Part shown: positions 5,904 to 6,900 of the stretch, one piece after another
How positions within the stretch are numbered: the first letter of the stretch is position 1
Layout of the letters: each line of letters opens with the position of its first letter
From: JASFHF01 sp050123375
GTDB taxonomy: Bacteria; Pseudomonadota; Gammaproteobacteria; UBA12402
Assembly: GCA_050123375.1 (NCBI GenBank)
Contig: JASFHF010000059.1
Span: 1 to 6,900 of the forward strand
Direction of reading: 5' to 3'
Length of the DNA stretch: 6,900 nt
Notes under the pieces: model-generated
What the model was told of the DNA's origin: nothing
The model's input: the letters and a program-made list of their open reading frames with translations, nothing else
Databases searched by the model: none
Position numbers and translations under genes: made by a program

Positions 5904-6900
5904 CACATAAAAAAAATATTACCGCAGTTTTACGTGTTTATTTGAAACAAAAAAATACAATAGACACAAAAGGAAAAATTTCTGTGCTAGAAGATAAAAA
6001 GAAAGTTGTGCAGTATAATGCGTTAATAGAGAATTGCGATATTAATAAATGGTGTAAAAATATTGAAAATATATCAAACTCTTTAAAACAAAAACAAGAA
6101 GCATTAAATAATATTGGTAAAGAAATAGATCTAATTAATGGTAAGATAGAAAAATTAAAAGAGAAAATTACGCTTAATGAGCGTGAGCAGGGGGTATTAA
6201 AAAATAAGAAAAAATCTCTAAAAGAAAAAAACAGTGATGTTTATAAAACAGTTGACGAAATAATTCATCAAAATTCGCAAATGCAAAAGCAGGAACAAGT
6301 TGTTAACCGTCTAGTAATGCAGATGATAAATTATAACAAAGACAAATCTCAACTTGATACTGAGTTGCACACAACAGAGAAAAATTTGAAAATAACAACA
6401 AAATCAGTGGTTAAACTCAATGATAACATGTTAAAGATTAGAGATAAAATATCGGAGTTAAGCAACCTTGTGATAACTACTAAAAAAATGCAAATCTCTT
6501 TGCATGAAAATATTGTGAACAATAGAGAAACCTTTTACCTAATTAAAGAATGGTGTGGAAATAAAACAATCAAACATTCAATATTATCAAATGTGGCAAG
6601 TACAGAAATAATAAAAAACTTTCTTGTAAACTTAGCAAATTATTTGAAAGCATACAACACTGCTTTGTTTAAAGGAATTATTGAAAAATTAAAATCTTAT
6701 CCATGCATGTTAATCGATCAAAAAAGTGAGCCAGAAATAGTTCAAAACTATCAAGAGGTGAAAAAATTTGATCCAAATAGTCATACTGAAAGTGATTCGG
6801 AAGAGGAAGAAGGGAATAATAGTGATTTTAAAAAAGACGAGCAAAATAAGACACAGGAAATTATAGTAAAGAAGTATAAAGTTGAAAAAAATGATTTAAA
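5894..6900 (+). CDS. Second coiled coil and acidic tail, incomplete (segment 3 of 3)
   Basis: This frame is open from 5894, just after a TAG, to the window end without a stop: about 335 codons, far beyond chance in such AT-rich DNA. It resumes with HKKNITAVLRVYLKQKN, strand-forming sequence that completes the beta-rich domain of segment 2. A second long coiled coil follows (about 5985-6530; heptad-like runs such as INGKIEKLKEKITLNE and KIRDKISELSNLV). Next comes a compact helical stretch (about 6530-6715, with FYLIKEWCGNK and FLVNLANYLKAYN), then a strongly acidic patch SDSEEEEG (6791-6814) and a basic/acidic tail running off the window. As a separate gene its only plausible start is GTG at 5984, with AAAGGA 9 bases upstream; that start would leave out the strands. 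I favour continuation of the same gene. The 3' end is not visible. Confidence 0.75.

Larger units (their letters stand above)
4105..6900 (+). pseudogene. Whole locus: interrupted >930-residue GTPase / coiled-coil gene
   Basis: Three consecutive open segments in three different frames, all on this strand, join into one protein by two -1 shifts. The first must lie between 4530 and 4578, the second between 5894 and 5903, limits set by stop codons in the flanking frames. Coding character and lysine-rich AT-rich codon use continue without a gap across both joins, and each join sits inside one structural unit (the GTPase core; a beta-rich domain). No terminator, promoter or good ribosome binding site separates the segments. 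A single-base loss at each place explains the picture; sequencing error or recoding are alternatives. The gene continues past the end of the window. The three parts are described separately. Confidence 0.7.

Noticed and set aside
5667..5906. Minus-strand open frame of 79 codons
   Set aside because: Antisense to the beta-rich domain; its hydrophobic look is due to complementing A-rich codons.
5909..5916. A8 homopolymer as the cause of the second frame break
   Set aside because: The upstream frame already stops at 5901-5903, so an indel in this run cannot restore the reading frame.

Overview
The window comes from an AT-rich bacterial chromosome, most likely a host-associated gammaproteobacterium. 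The hints are an aspartate aminotransferase of ordinary proteobacterial type, a tRNA-Asn with an encoded CCA end, a LuxR-tail regulator with an unfamiliar N-terminal sensor, a broken giant coiled-coil GTPase gene and leftover gene fragments, as in genomes undergoing reduction. The Legionellales/Coxiellaceae are my best guess, but no marker gene settles it.

Left part (1-600): two compact hairpins (71-89 and 95-119) abut a 5'-truncated fragment of a DUF4143-type ATPase gene (up to 409). This looks like the end of a lost mobile element, or a pair of terminators, next to gene debris. A tRNA-Asn(GTT) lies on the minus strand at 498-573, with its own well-formed promoter inside the end of the neighbouring aminotransferase gene.

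Middle left (608-2561): a minus-strand two-gene operon. A flavodoxin/2x[4Fe-4S] protein of the EFR1 type is followed after 7 bases by a complete PLP-dependent aspartate aminotransferase. All key residues are visible in both. The coding is clearly more GC-rich than the right half.

Centre (2562-3009): no convincing gene. It holds two separate inverted repeats, one with perfect 16-bp arms and one GC-rich and imperfect, between the divergent operon and the regulator gene.

Right part (3010-6900): a LuxR-tail transcription regulator, then a 243-base spacer with two small dyads and a perfect AGGAGG ribosome binding site. After that comes one very large gene that appears as three overlapping open segments in three frames (4105-4578, 4569-5903, 5894-6900+). 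Joined by two -1 shifts, they give a protein of more than 930 residues. Its order is P-loop GTPase, long coiled coil, beta-rich domain, second coiled coil, helical region and acidic tail, continuing beyond the window. Both breaks fall inside single structural domains, so these are pieces of one broken (or, less likely, recoded) gene. The regulator next door and the dyad over a weak promoter make local control of the GTPase plausible but unproven.
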